Shown: positions 1 through 10,423 of the stretch, piece after piece
Layout of the letters: each line of letters starts with the position of its first letter
Numbering within the stretch: position 1 is the stretch's first letter
DNA from: Echria macrotheca
Taxonomy: Eukaryota; Ascomycota; Sordariomycetes; Sordariales; Schizotheciaceae
Direction: 5' to 3'
Length of the DNA: 64,000 nt
Assembly (NCBI GenBank): GCA_030411725.1
Contig: MU839844.1
Span: 496,001 to 560,000 of the forward strand
Notes under the pieces: model-generated
What the model saw: the letters and a program-made list of their open reading frames with translations, nothing else
What the model was told of the DNA's origin: nothing
The model's database searches: none
Translations under genes and position numbers: made by a program

Positions 1-966
1 ACGGCCGAAGCGCTTGCCATCTTCAAGGCCAGCAAGGTTGACTTTGTCCGTCTGAACTACAAGGACCTGAGCGGGATTGTCCGCCTGCTGGGCAGCCAGC
101 AGAACTTCGCTGAGCTCGAGGTAAGCAACGCAGCCCCCAACCCACTTGTACCGCAGAATGCTAACGACGAGCTGCAGATTCTCCTGACCAAGCTCTGGAA
201 GTCTCGCGAGGTTCAGAAGAACTGGAATCCCGCCCGGGTCGTGAGCGTCGGCCGGCTGATGGTGCACGCCTACGTCGCGGCCAAGAAGCTCAAGGACGCG
301 ATCGGGCTCTGCGACACCATGTGCTACAACCTCCGTCGGAGCCGCGGCGTGCTCGACCACGTCACGATCGAGATGACGCAGATGCTCGCCGAGCTGTACA
401 CATACGACAAGCGCGTCGACAAGGCCATGGCCGTGCACGAGCAGCTGCTGCGCGAGATCGAGGCGGCCCTCCGCGAGGACGACGGCTGGCAGGCCAAGGC
501 GAGGGAATCCGTCTGCTACTACCCCGTCAACGGCGCCTCCGGTTCTCCTCCGAAACAGATCCTCATCGCCCAGCCCAAGCCGGAGGAGGAGCTCGCCAAG
601 ACGGCGGGCTGGACGCTCGAGCTGCTCAAGCGGTCCTACCTCCGTCTCGGCAAGTGGACCAAGGCCGAGGCCGAGTACACCACGCTGCATGCCAGCCTGC
701 AGAGCAAGCTGGCCAGGGCCGGCCTGCAGGTGTCGCCGCCTGAGACGTGGGCCAAGGCGGCGGCGGCGAACAAGGATAAGCCGGACGACATGATTGGGAA
801 GTATGTCGGGCTGAGGGAGTGGGAGTGGGAGCTCGAGGGGGATGATGTTCATGTGAAGAATGGGACGAACGGGCATGCGAATGGGAACGGGGCGGTTGTC
901 AAGTCGAGATGGAGTCGGAATGTTGATCATGTGCTGGTGGCGAGCCAGGAGTGGTTGGTGGTGTAG
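1..966 (+). CDS. TPR-like helical repeat protein, 3' part
   Basis: This is the 3' end of a gene that begins before the window. The reading frame is open from base 1 (exon 1-120), interrupted by an intron 121-177 (GTAAGC donor, GCTAAC branch, CAG acceptor), and continues 178-966 to TAG. The visible ~300 residues are alpha-helical and charged. Recurrent Ala/Leu pairs, such as the segment with DAIGLCDTMCYNLRR and a later KWTKAEAEYTTL, are typical of tetratricopeptide-like helix pairs that track stepwise accumulation of arms for protein binding. The last ~50 residues are a Gly/Asn-rich, probably disordered linker and a short tail. No catalytic motif is visible. I read it as a fungal TPR-domain protein of unknown function; the exact family is not recognised. 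A shorter intron ending at 156 would also keep the frame but would be only 36 nt. Confidence 0.72.
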   Translation, partial: TAEALAIFKASKVDFVRLNYKDLSGIVRLLGSQQNFAELEVSNAAPNPLVPQNANDELQILLTKLWKSREVQKNWNPARVVSVGRLMVHAYVAAKKLKDAIGLCDTMCYNLRRSRGVLDHVTIEMTQMLAELYTYDKRVDKAMAVHEQLLREIEAALREDDGWQAKARESVCYYPVNGASGSPPKQILIAQPKPEEELAKTAGWTLELLKRSYLRLGKWTKAEAEYTTLHASLQSKLARAGLQVSPPETWAKAAAANKDKPDDMIGKYVGLREWEWELEGDDVHVKNGTNGHANGNGAVVKSRWSRNVDHVLVASQEWLVV

Positions 967-3663
967 AGGACTGATGCGGGATGGAATGGGTAATGGCACT
1001 GGGTAATGGGTGTATGATGAGATGTGGGATTAGATCAGATGTGTCGGATGGTCGGAGGATATGGACGCTCCTTGATACATTTCCTATCTTAGCTTTACCG
1101 CGACGGCGTCATCCGTCATTCTCTTTGTTAGATGTAATAATCCATGTCGAGATCTCTTCAATGAATTGCTGCAACAGTCCAGGATCGTCACGTATGGGGA
1201 GGGGGGTTTTCCTCACGTTCATGTTAGCCGGGACCGGTGTCGATACAAAGTATTTCCCCGTCCCGCTGTCATCTGGGTGGCATCGGAGATGCAGCTTACC
1301 CAGGGACAGGGACGCAGAGGGATAGGATGGGATGAGTGGGATCATGACGAGCACAGATCCCTGACCTGCGGACGTCTACTTACCTACGGAGTACCTACAC
1401 AGAGAGAACCACAGGGCCGTCATCAGTGATGTATCTTCCATAGCCCGGACAATCCAACCCTCCGACCCCAAGACAGAAAGAATTTCAGACACATGCAGTC
1501 CATCATCCTACGCAGAAACTATAAAACAAGAGGGGTTCGTTATGATGAGATGGTGATGACAACCAAAGCGATGTAGTAGCGGTGAAGATGGCAAATGCCG
1601 GCCGGCCGGATGGCCGACTGCTCGCTCGATGGATGCACGTCAGATGTCTTAGACATGGGTAGGCACCTTGCGAGCTTGGGAGGTGCTTGGGATGAGAGGA
1701 TGAGACACACGGCGTTCGGGGCCGTATATTCCCGGGGTGTCTTTCTCTATGTCATGTCGGTGGTCTCTTTGGTGTGTGTGTGGTGGTTTGGGAGAGGGGG
1801 GAGGGGGTTTGGCAGGTAGGTTAGATATGATCAAATGTCGAAGGGACTATGGAGAGGATAGAAGAGCTGTCTAGACTACCTAGTTTTTTCTGTGGAGAAT
1901 TCGTGACAAAGACGGTCTGCCTGAGTGGTAAGTAGGTCTAGTCACTCTTTGGGTTTGTCGAGGACCGGGAAGGGGAGGGGGAAGGGGAAGTGGGGATAGG
2001 GGTGGTGTTGTAAACACGGGTGGTGTCTTTGGAACGAGCCGGTCCCGACGGTCCCGATGCGCGGGGATGCAGGATACGGGCCGGTGAATAATGAGATGCC
2101 GGATGGTGCCTGGCCATCGAGGTGGATTACTCTCGAGAGATGTCGGTGTGGTTGGGCTTCCTGGGTACCTGATAAGGGGTCGGCTTACCACTTCAAACTC
2201 CCTTGGCCCGGATGTTACATATGGGCTCAACAGGGAGTGTATATCCCGAATCGGGAACGTATTTTACACTGGTGACAGAACTAATGGAAGGTCCTCTGGC
2301 CCAAGGGCTATATATTACCGATTTCTTATCGTACCCGAATCGATGGTCGTTGGGGTTCATCGTCATCAGGATGATCAGGTCCATCTGACGACGGAGCTAA
2401 ACCCCCGATGCCGCCAAGAAACAGCACAGAGCTCCGTCCAAGCTACCTACCACTCTCTTCACGCGATAAAGACCAGAAATTATACAGCACGACATCCAAA
2501 TCCAGCAAAACCGAGCCAAGTGACTCTTCATCACCCCCTCCCCCGCCTCGGTCAGTTCGGTTCATGTTCCCATCCCTCATCCCACCCCCCACTCACATCC
2601 CAAGCAAAAAAAAGAGCCCCAAGACAGACAGATCCAAGACATATATCTCGTACACCCATCCGGGCATCCAGTCGCAAAACACCGACATGGACCCAACCCA
2701 AGGCAAGCCAAAAGCCCACTCTCGGCTAAACCTGCCCATTCTCGCCCAGTAGGTATACCGCCTCACCCCTACCTACCTATCAACTCCTCCCAGACAGACA
2801 GACAGACAGACAGACGCCATCGCCTCCCTCCTCCAAAACTGCAGACTGCTCCAGACCACCAGACCCAACTGCAAATCCAAGACACCCACCTCCCAGCCCG
2901 GATCGGAGACAGAACGAGGGGGGGACAGTTCAAACTTTTTTTGATCTCTAACCCATTGAACGATTCAAGCGCCGATTACTTGGTGCGGGGTCATCGGGAC
3001 GATGCATCGCGCCGCCGCCGTCTGGTGGTGAACTTGTTAGGAAGGAGATGCACAATACCTCGGCATTTTCTCCTCTCTAATGGGTCTTCCTCTACAGATT
3101 TCGATGGTCATGTACTGAGCAAGATATATCCAACACACTCTCTATCCCCCTAGGCCGATATGTAGAGAAAAGTCCGGCCAGCGGGGACCGGAAAGGTCAG
3201 GTACCAACAACAGAAAAAAAAAGTGAGGGGTGTCGAGGAGAGAGGGGAAGAGGAGGAGTGTGAGACATCGCATCTCTTGTGCTTGTGTACCGACACCGGC
3301 CATAAAGTCAAACACTAGGCGAGACGGGGGAACAAGTCTCACCTTCACCGGTATTCATCATCGTCGCCGTTGACGACAGTGCCTGCCTCCATCGGCTAGG
3401 TAGGTATTATTCATTACACATCAAGCGATTAAAAAAATCTGGAGAGTCCGGCAAGGATCTTCTCAAGACATGCCTCCCCGCCAGAAAACTACCTTGGGTA
3501 CAATACCCATCCTGGTATCTCTCAAATGCTCGCTCCCAACCAACCAACGCCAAAACGCAGTGCTGTGCTCGCCAAAGACAAAGTCCACTCCCCTCATGCG
3601 CCTTGAATACCGCCGATAACGCCGTGACCATGTATTCCGAGACAAGAAGCGAAAAATAAGACA
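967..3663. other. intergenic region, no gene recognised
   Basis: Convergent interval between the TPR-like gene on the plus strand and the EFE-like gene on the minus strand. It should hold both 3' UTRs. Open frames here are short, low in complexity and lack plausible splice partners. It contains pyrimidine-rich and TACC/CAGA-type simple sequence but no tRNA or rRNA that I can recognise. Confidence 0.6.
2791..2815. repeat. (CAGA)n microsatellite
   Basis: Just over six perfect tandem copies of CAGA in a pyrimidine-rich intergenic context. A simple length-variable microsatellite; no function inferred. Confidence 0.9.
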
Positions 3664-5165
3664 TCAAGACGCGGGGAGACGACCCATCGTCCGAAGCTCC
3701 TCCGTAGCCAGCAGGCGGTACCGGTCCTCAGCCAGCAACCGAGCCGTGGTGATGCGGTCCGGGTAGTTGCGAATAAACATATTGGTGAAGTGCGTGCCGT
3801 AGTGGATTCCCTCGTCGGATTCTTCTTCCTTAGACCCCTCTTGCTGGTGGTCCCGTCCACACATCTCCTCGATCGGCTTCATGACTGCCTGGAAGGCGGG
3901 CTCATGGAAGTATGCGTACGAGAACCGTTCCCGCGTGTTGAGGCCGACCTTGTGGGGGGTCGCCATGAGGTAGTTGTTCGTCAAGTATTGCATCATATCC
4001 CCTAATCACGCCCGCCTGTCAGTCGAGGATATAAAACAAGACCACAGAGCTCTCTCACCTAGGATGACTGTGTGAGTGCCATCAACAGGGGGGACATAAA
4101 CCCAGCCCTCGTCATCTTCCAGCAGTCCTGCGGCGCTCTTCTTCCAGTTGGCGAACTGCTCTTTCTGACTGGGTCTTCGAATAAACAGACCTGCTGCGGT
4201 TAATAACTATTCTCGAGTCCAATCGGCATGTACAGTACCTCCGACGTCATCTTGCGCGGCAATAACCAGTAGACCATAGTCTGTGTGCGAGCCGATACCC
4301 CGTCCTTCCTTCCCCTTTCCGTTTGTGGCGTTTCGCGGAGGAAATCTGGAAGATAAGCGGTGAGACGGGTGAACGGTGATGGGGAGGATGGATAGCCTTA
4401 CCTCAGGACTCTAGTGTGATGCCACCCGTCCTGGGTATACCGGGTCAAGGAGCCCGGCGAGACACCCAACCCCAGCTCTATCAGGCCCAGGAGTTTCTCG
4501 CCGTCGTTGCCGAGGCTGTTGTTGTAGCGTGTCATGACATCCTTCATCCTCGTGTCCGGCCAGGGACATGGTCCATGGCAAGGCCATCTAGCACGCACCC
4601 TCGGATCCGACGGGTCGAGGTCCTTGGTGATGGTGAAAATCTCGGAATAATCGGCAATGCCGTCGGTAACCTCCTCGCCTGAAGCAATGTAGCCGGCGTA
4701 GCTCTCGGAATCCACGCAGGCCGCTTTCTCGTGGTGAGGTCTCCGGAAGAACCTCTGGCTTTCTGCTTTGGCCGAGTTCCATAGCGCCTTTTGGGTGCGG
4801 CTCATGGCGATTTGGATAATACCATGGCGGCGCCACGCGTCTACCAGAGCCTTGCCGAGGGCCCTGTCACCGAGTGACCCCGTCACACGAGCCGGCAGCT
4901 CAAATGTGTCAAGTTGCGCCACTTGGGCCTTGTAACCCGGTGGCATCGTACCATTCTGGACGTTGATGTCTTTCGCGGGAAGACGGCAGTGGCGCTCGCT
5001 AGGCTTGGGCCGGAAACACTGGGCTGACTTGATGTCGAACCCCGGAGGCATGGCCATTCCGGCGCCGGGTGAGCTGTGGGTCATGGTCGCGATGTTGTCA
5101 GCCATGACTTTTCGTATGGTGGTGCTCTGCCCCGGGCGGAGCAGCGGACGAGTGAGGAACTTCAT
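3664..5165 (-). CDS. efe: ethylene-forming-enzyme-like 2OG-Fe(II) oxygenase
   Basis: Spliced product of 446 aa from exons 5165-4402, 4345-4239, 4190-4059 and 4001-3664; all junctions are GT-AG and in phase. It belongs to the isopenicillin-N-synthase-like 2-oxoglutarate/Fe(II) dioxygenases and most resembles the Pseudomonas syringae/Penicillium ethylene-forming enzyme. That enzyme converts 2-oxoglutarate to ethylene and also hydroxylates arginine. Visible residues: the HTD iron motif (H275, D277), distal H351 in TPHKVGLNTRER, the 2OG-binding Arg R360, the GEEVT substrate loop, the DGWHHTRVLR segment (R252), Tyr278 after HTD, and PDRITT near the C terminus. Compared with the bacterial enzyme it carries about 75-80 extra N-terminal residues; the first ~20 are basic and Ser/Thr-rich and could be a mitochondrial presequence. 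No biosynthetic neighbours are present. Family assignment is firm; ethylene production is inferred from residue conservation and is untested. Confidence 0.93.
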
Positions 5166-7115
5166 TGCGTCTGTGATTGGAGTCTGTCAGAATGTAAAGA
5201 CAGAGGTGGGATTGTTGAGTAAAGGGGGTCCGAGGAGAGCAATGTCGACCAGAGGGTTGAAGTTCGGGGGCTTTATATCCTCCGGTGTGGCAACGCGTAC
5301 GCCAATGAGCATCCATGGCGGGCCAGACCGAGCAAATGGGGCCTCGCAAGTATACGCCGGACCATGTCTGTCTGGGCAGAGAGGTATGCCACCAGCTACC
5401 CCATGGGACAGGATGGGCCAAGCTGCTATCCCCGAGGGTCTTCGGACCCAGGCATCATGGGAATATCGGTGTGCGGCGTAACCAAGGCTCCCCACAGATT
5501 CGTCTAAACCTGCCACGGCATTCGGGGTTCCGGGCTTGCCATTTGTTGAATGGGACGGCGGTGCTGGAGCCGCATTCGATCTTGTGAGATGCGGTCGAGA
5601 CAGTATCGAGACTACCGGGATCGGCACTTGGCCGTCCACTGCAGAGCAGACGTCCCGGCGTCAAACATGGATATCTGGGGCGACAGGTGCTTTCCCCAAG
5701 GCCGAGCAGGATCTTCGTGTCGCGTATCAGAGCAGCAGCAGTGGCACCCTGATTAGCGCTCCTCGCACAACCTATCAAGGTTATGGGTGCATGCGTCTGG
5801 TGACCGGGTGCAAGCACAGTGTGACCGTGTCAGTGGCGTCCTGCTGTAGTTAGTCAACAAACATCCCATTGTGGTTATCCCGGGGGCCCATTGGCTCGGC
5901 TATGGCCCTATCGGTGAGAAAACACAGAATCGCAAGTGAGGGGGGCTACTGACCAGGCTGCTGGCTACGGGGATATCGGTTAGATATTCTCTCGGGTCAT
6001 AAGAAAGCGCGATGTCGGCAAGACGGTGTGAAGCCCGAATATCGGTGGCTTCTTAATGGTTGTGGGAGGGGTAGGGATGGGAATTGCAAGAATCGGTGGA
6101 CCCTGGAAAGATAACAAGCACGCGGCATGCCCGGAGAGCACAGGAAGATCTCGAGGGCGGGCGAATACGCCGAGTGTCAGAGTTGAACACCTGTAATCAA
6201 GGTTTGGCGTCTTACGTGGAGTGGGTGTTGCCCAGTGGCTTCGCACAAAGGGGGGTAATGGGAAGGGGAAATGGTGTACGAGCAGTGGAGAGTGACCGGA
6301 TGAGGAATGATAAGTCGAAGCGAGATGGACGTCTCGAGTTTCTTCCACTCAACTCGCACCTTCCGTCGCGAGAGACTCGATCGACGTCTCGAGTTTCTCC
6401 CATTCAACTCGCACCTTCTGTCGTAAGAGACTCGGAAGTCACCAGGACCCCGAGTCCTGTGCATCTTCCTGAATTCCTGATGTCGAACAAATGGGAACTC
6501 TTACCGCCAACTCGCCGGCTTCGTTTTGACATATGGGGTTCTAGGCGTTACCGGTCTGGCTCTTGGCTACCACATTTATCTTGTCCTCTGTGACAGCCGT
6601 TCCCTCCGGTGTTGGGATGACTTGATCCCGCAGACTTGATTGACGGGAAATGGGTACGAATACTGACAAGTCGTTAAGCTGCTTGGCACTTGTTTCGGAT
6701 TTGACCACCAAAGAGTTTTCGAGGTTTGTATCGGCAAATACTTTGTAACGTCTGGACTCGTGGCTCCGTTGTTGAGCAAATACACACCGCTTTGAGATGC
6801 ACCACCGGTCCGACAGCACTTGAAACAAGCTCTGCAGAGCTCCTATATTCCATTAGGTTCGGTATTATACATTGGGGTCGCAGCAAAAGCTCTAGATACA
6901 TGGTAGCTGTGAATACATCCAAGAAATGACAATGCCGCGCTTTCCAGCCCTTGGTCCACGGCAGCTTGCGTCATCCTTCTAAACCCAATGCGATTCATAA
7001 ACCGCTGTTTTACAATATTAGTAATTAATCCTGAGATAAGCCTCCTTTACCGAGACGCGAGTCTCTCGTATTTCCATAACCCATTAACTCGTCAGCATCC
7101 AGATGGGCGAGAGGG
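5166..7115. other. intergenic region, promoter of the EFE-like gene
   Basis: This lies upstream of the EFE-like gene and downstream of the secreted Ser/Thr-rich gene, both on the minus strand. The overlapping short open frames change frame without splice signals and show no domain. The only structure I see is the 55-bp tandem duplication at 6328-6437. The stretch 6650-7100 looks more AT-rich than its surroundings. Confidence 0.55.
6328..6437. repeat. 55-bp tandem duplication
   Basis: Two adjacent 55-bp units, 6328-6382 and 6383-6437, both start with GACGTCTCGAGTTTCT and share the core CAACTCGCACCTTC and the terminal AGAGACTCG. They differ at a handful of positions, several of them C/T. It is intergenic and does not code for anything recognisable. 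Confidence 0.85.
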
Positions 7116-7841
7116 TCACCCGAGCTGTGGCCGGGAGATGCGTCTGATCAGTTTCGTTTCGTTCCAAGCAGGGTACGTGGTATGCCACATTCCATCGTCC
7201 TGAGTACTAGTGCTGGTAGGAAGGTTGGCGATGGTGGTGATGGACGCTATGGATGTAGATGATGTTGTGGGGGCCGAAACGCTCGTCTCGGATGTTTGTG
7301 AAACCAGGCTTGCGGTTGCCGAGGAAGTGGTTGACGAGGCTGGTGATGAAGTGCTTGACGAGACTGACGACGAGTAAGTGGTTGGCGAGGAAGAATGCGT
7401 CGTTGTGGACCATGTTGATGATGTGGTTGACGATGACGAATGCGTCGTTGTAGACCATGTTGACGATGTAGTTGTCGGCTCGACATAGACTACCTTGGTT
7501 GTGGTAACAGGTTGGGGCTCGATGGGTACCACCGGAATGCTGGTCGTTCCCTTGGCCGTGGTGATGGGTGTCTCCTGCACTGGCACGACCATGGTTTGTG
7601 GGAGAGATGTCGCAACAACGGTTGTGACGATTGTGATGGCTGCATCTGTTGATGCTGGACCGGCGCCGGAGCCTCCGTTGTGCCAGGATGCACCCCCATC
7701 AATGGGAACAACAGAATAAGTTGCCCTGGGCGCGAGAACGGCTGGTAGTAGTTGCCGAAGATTGTTCAACGGCAGTGCATGGGTATACACAAAAAGAGAA
7801 GACACCGCAAAGAGGACTCGTGATTTGGAGTGGAGATGCAT
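7116..7841 (-). CDS. small secreted Ser/Thr-rich protein
   Basis: Intronless 241-aa protein, first ATG at 7841. The N terminus is a clear secretory signal: basic start, hydrophobic VLFAVSSLFVY core and a THALP cleavage region. After a ~70-residue region, most of the chain is Ser/Thr-rich, with two near-identical copies of a STWSTTTHSSS unit. Such sequence is heavily O-mannosylated in fungal wall or secreted proteins. The C terminus (DDGMWHTTYPAWNET, then a basic tail) is not hydrophobic, so it does not look like a GPI-anchor signal. There is no catalytic domain. Possible roles are cell-wall component, adhesin-like or secreted small protein; the sequence does not say which. The promoter is the ~1-kb interval shared with the annexin gene on the other strand. 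Confidence 0.75.
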   Translation of the reverse strand: MHLHSKSRVLFAVSSLFVYTHALPLNNLRQLLPAVLAPRATYSVVPIDGGASWHNGGSGAGPASTDAAITIVTTVVATSLPQTMVVPVQETPITTAKGTTSIPVVPIEPQPVTTTKVVYVEPTTTSSTWSTTTHSSSSTTSSTWSTTTHSSSPTTYSSSVSSSTSSPASSTTSSATASLVSQTSETSVSAPTTSSTSIASITTIANLPTSTSTQDDGMWHTTYPAWNETKLIRRISRPQLG

Positions 7842-8870
7842 CTTCAACTTCAGGATTCAAATAGATGAAAGCGACGTGACGAGCGCAATGCTTGGACCCT
7901 GCAGACGGAAATGCAATGCAGCCTTGTCGTGTGTCACGGAGGAATGGTGGAGAGCAAAGGGAGAGTTGGCAAACCTGAAGATTTCATCTTGGCTTTGTAT
8001 CCCTCCCGGAAAATTCAGATGGCTGGCTGAAGCAAAAAGGCTTGTGTTTGCGACCCCTGAATCCCAGAAATTCGGGTGGTTGAAGTTCGGACGAGGGTTC
8101 GGCGGAAGATGCCAGGCGCCATCAGCTTCCCCAGCCACCCCACTTGTCAGTGTTTCCCCACCGACAAGCAAGCCCAAAAAGCTGAGACGCTCGGACCAAC
8201 GCCACATCGGACGATCGATGGTTCGTCGAACTGCAGGTACGGGCAGCCAGCGAATAGTTACCAATGACGGGCATAAAAGAAGTCGGCTTCTTTGCAGCGG
8301 TGGAAGCAAATCGTCGCAGTACCCCAGGTTGTGGCTTGGAGCAAAGCGCCTCTTGGCAGACCGAGAGGCTGTCAAGTCCCAGTGCTTCAAAATGGGGGCT
8401 GAGAGCGGGAACCAAAGACGACGGTCTAACGAGCGCGACGACGGAAGTTTGACTCCACAAGTGCATGACGTTATTCAGATTTTCGCCGTTGGAGGCCTTC
8501 TGATGGATTCCGCAAACGCGCCGCGGTTGAGGCGCGGCACCAGTATCGGCTCAATGATCAACCGTTGTCGCCCGCTGCGCCACATCTTGACGCAACGGCT
8601 TCCTCGACCTCTCGTGCATCATTGAAGCGAGTATATAGCGCGGTTGTTGCCTCAACAGAGAGGGCGACGCTCCTCTCTTCTCATTCCTCGACGCCTTGCT
8701 TTGGACGGTTGTCCCACATCGGATCCGGGCAGTCAGATCAAGGAATTGCTTGGCAACAAGAGAGTCGGCACGATACCCGAACCCCTCCCCCGCATCATCA
8801 TCAGGCGACAAAAATCACCGTCGTCCCAGTTCTCCTTCTTGCAGCAACCGAAGCGCGAGCTCGAATCGCA
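7842..8870. other. divergent promoter interval, secreted protein / annexin
   Basis: About 1 kb between the start codons of the minus-strand secreted protein and the plus-strand annexin. Long open frames on both strands cross this interval but have no domain, no splice support and no coherent composition, so I read it as promoter and 5' UTR sequence. A TATA-like element lies at 8632-8637. Confidence 0.55.
8632..8637 (+). promoter_or_regulatory. TATA-like element before the annexin gene
   Basis: TATATA in the context GAGTATATAGCGCGG, about 235 bp upstream of the annexin ATG at 8871. The pyrimidine-rich stretch that follows would suit a fungal transcription start region. Positional inference only. 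Confidence 0.35.
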
Positions 8871-10423
8871 ATGTCTTACCCAGGCTACCCGCCTTACGGC
8901 CGTGAGTTGCGCCTCGGCCTTTGCATCATTTCGGCATAGCTAACCAATTCAGAGCCTCCTCCGGCCGGGGGATACTACCAGCAGACCCCGCCACAACCGA
9001 ACCCGTATGGGTCGCCGCCTCCTCCGGGCGGTCAGTACTACCCCCAGCAGCCTCCCGCAGGCCAGCCTTATGGTGCGCAACCGTCTCCCTATGGCCAACA
9101 GCCCTACGGCGCTCCCCAGCAACCGCCCTACGGTGCGCCTCAGCAACCACCCTACGGCGCACCTCAGCAGCCGCCTTACGGCGCGCCCCCTCCACAAGCG
9201 CCTTATGGTGCGCCGTCCCCGCAGCCGCCTTACGGCGCACCACCTCCCGCGGCTCCGTACGGCGCGCCTCCACCCGGGCCCTATGGCGCCCCCCCGTCCC
9301 AGGGCTACGGCCAGCAGCCGGCGCCGTACGGTCAATCGGCTCCGCCCCAGCAGTACGGCGGATATGCGCCACCGGCAGCCAACTACCCGCCCACGCCGCC
9401 CTCTCTGGGTTACGGCCCGCCTCAGATCATCCAATGGAGCGGCGACGCGGACGCCAACGCGCTGAGGGCGGCCATGAAGGGCTTTGGTACTGACGAGAAG
9501 ACGCTGATCCGCGTCCTCGCCACCAAGGACCCCCTCCAGATCGCCACGATACGCGACACGTATACCCGAATCCACCGTCGCAACCTCGAGGCCGACATCA
9601 AGAGCGAGACAGGCGGCTGGCTGGAGAAGGGTCTGATCGCGATCGTGCGGGGACCGCTGCTGCATGACGTGCACATGCTGCACGACGCCATGGACGGCCC
9701 CGGCACCAAGGAGTCGGTCCTCAATGACGTTCTGCTGGGGCGGTCCAACGCCGACATCAACGCAATCAAGAGCGAGTATCATCGCCTGTTCCGCCGCCGG
9801 TTGGAGGACGACGTGCGCGGGGACCTGAGCATGAAGACGGAGCGGCATTTCATGATCGTGCTCGGTGCTCAACGTGCCGAGGACTCGGCGCCCGTGGTGC
9901 CGGCCGATATCGAGCGCGATGTGGTGGAGATGTATAACGCGACCGAGGGCAAGGTCGGCACCGACGAGATCAAGGTGTGCAGCATCTTGAGCACCAGAAA
10001 CGACAATCAGATCCGGGCTATCGCGCACGCTTACCGGCAAAAGTATGCCCGCAACCTGGAGGAGGTCATACGCAGGGTAAGATCCATGGTTCCGAACAAA
10101 GTGTCGATTGGAAGAGTTGCTGACCTGTCACGTAGGAGTTCTCTGGCCACATGGAAGACGCGCTGCTTTACCAGCTTCGGCAGGGTCTGGACAAGTACAT
10201 GCATCAGGCGCAGCTGCTCGAGGACGCCATGGCGGGGATGGGAACTAAGGATACGCTGCTCGTTAGCCGCGTTGTCCGGAACCACTGGGACCGGAGCCAT
10301 ATGGCCAACGTCCGCGGAGCTTATGAGAAACGATTCCACAAGAACCTGGCCAGTCGGATCAAGGGTGAGACCAGCGGCGATTACGAGAAATTGATGCTCG
10401 CGTGCATCGGAGAGCCCGTCTGA
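8871..10423 (+). CDS. anx14: annexin with PYG-rich N-terminal tail
   Basis: Exons 8871-8901, 8953-10076 and 10136-10423 give 480 aa. Residues 1 to about 165 are a Pro/Gly/Gln/Tyr-rich tail made of degenerate PYGAPQQ-type repeats. Four annexin repeats follow: about 170-240 (FGTDEKTLI), 245-315 (GPGTKESVL), 330-400 (KVGTDEIKV) and 405-478 (GMGTKDTLL). The GxGT loops with downstream acidic residues are type-2 calcium sites, so calcium-dependent binding to acidic phospholipids is expected. The protein has no signal peptide and should be cytosolic, moving to membranes. Layout and fungal origin fit the single annexin of Neurospora (annexin XIV); orthology is inferred, not computed. The first exon is only 31 nt and encodes the start of the YPGYPPYG tail. 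The tail is low in complexity and could support phase separation. Confidence 0.92.

Noticed and set aside
121..156. Shorter 36-nt intron in the first gene (acceptor at 156)
   Set aside because: In frame, but shorter than the other introns here; the GCTAAC branch site at 160-165 supports the acceptor at 177.
8080..8630. Long frames on both strands before the annexin gene
   Set aside because: Opposite-strand frames of similar length over the same DNA, no domain, and the region holds the TATA-like element of the annexin gene.
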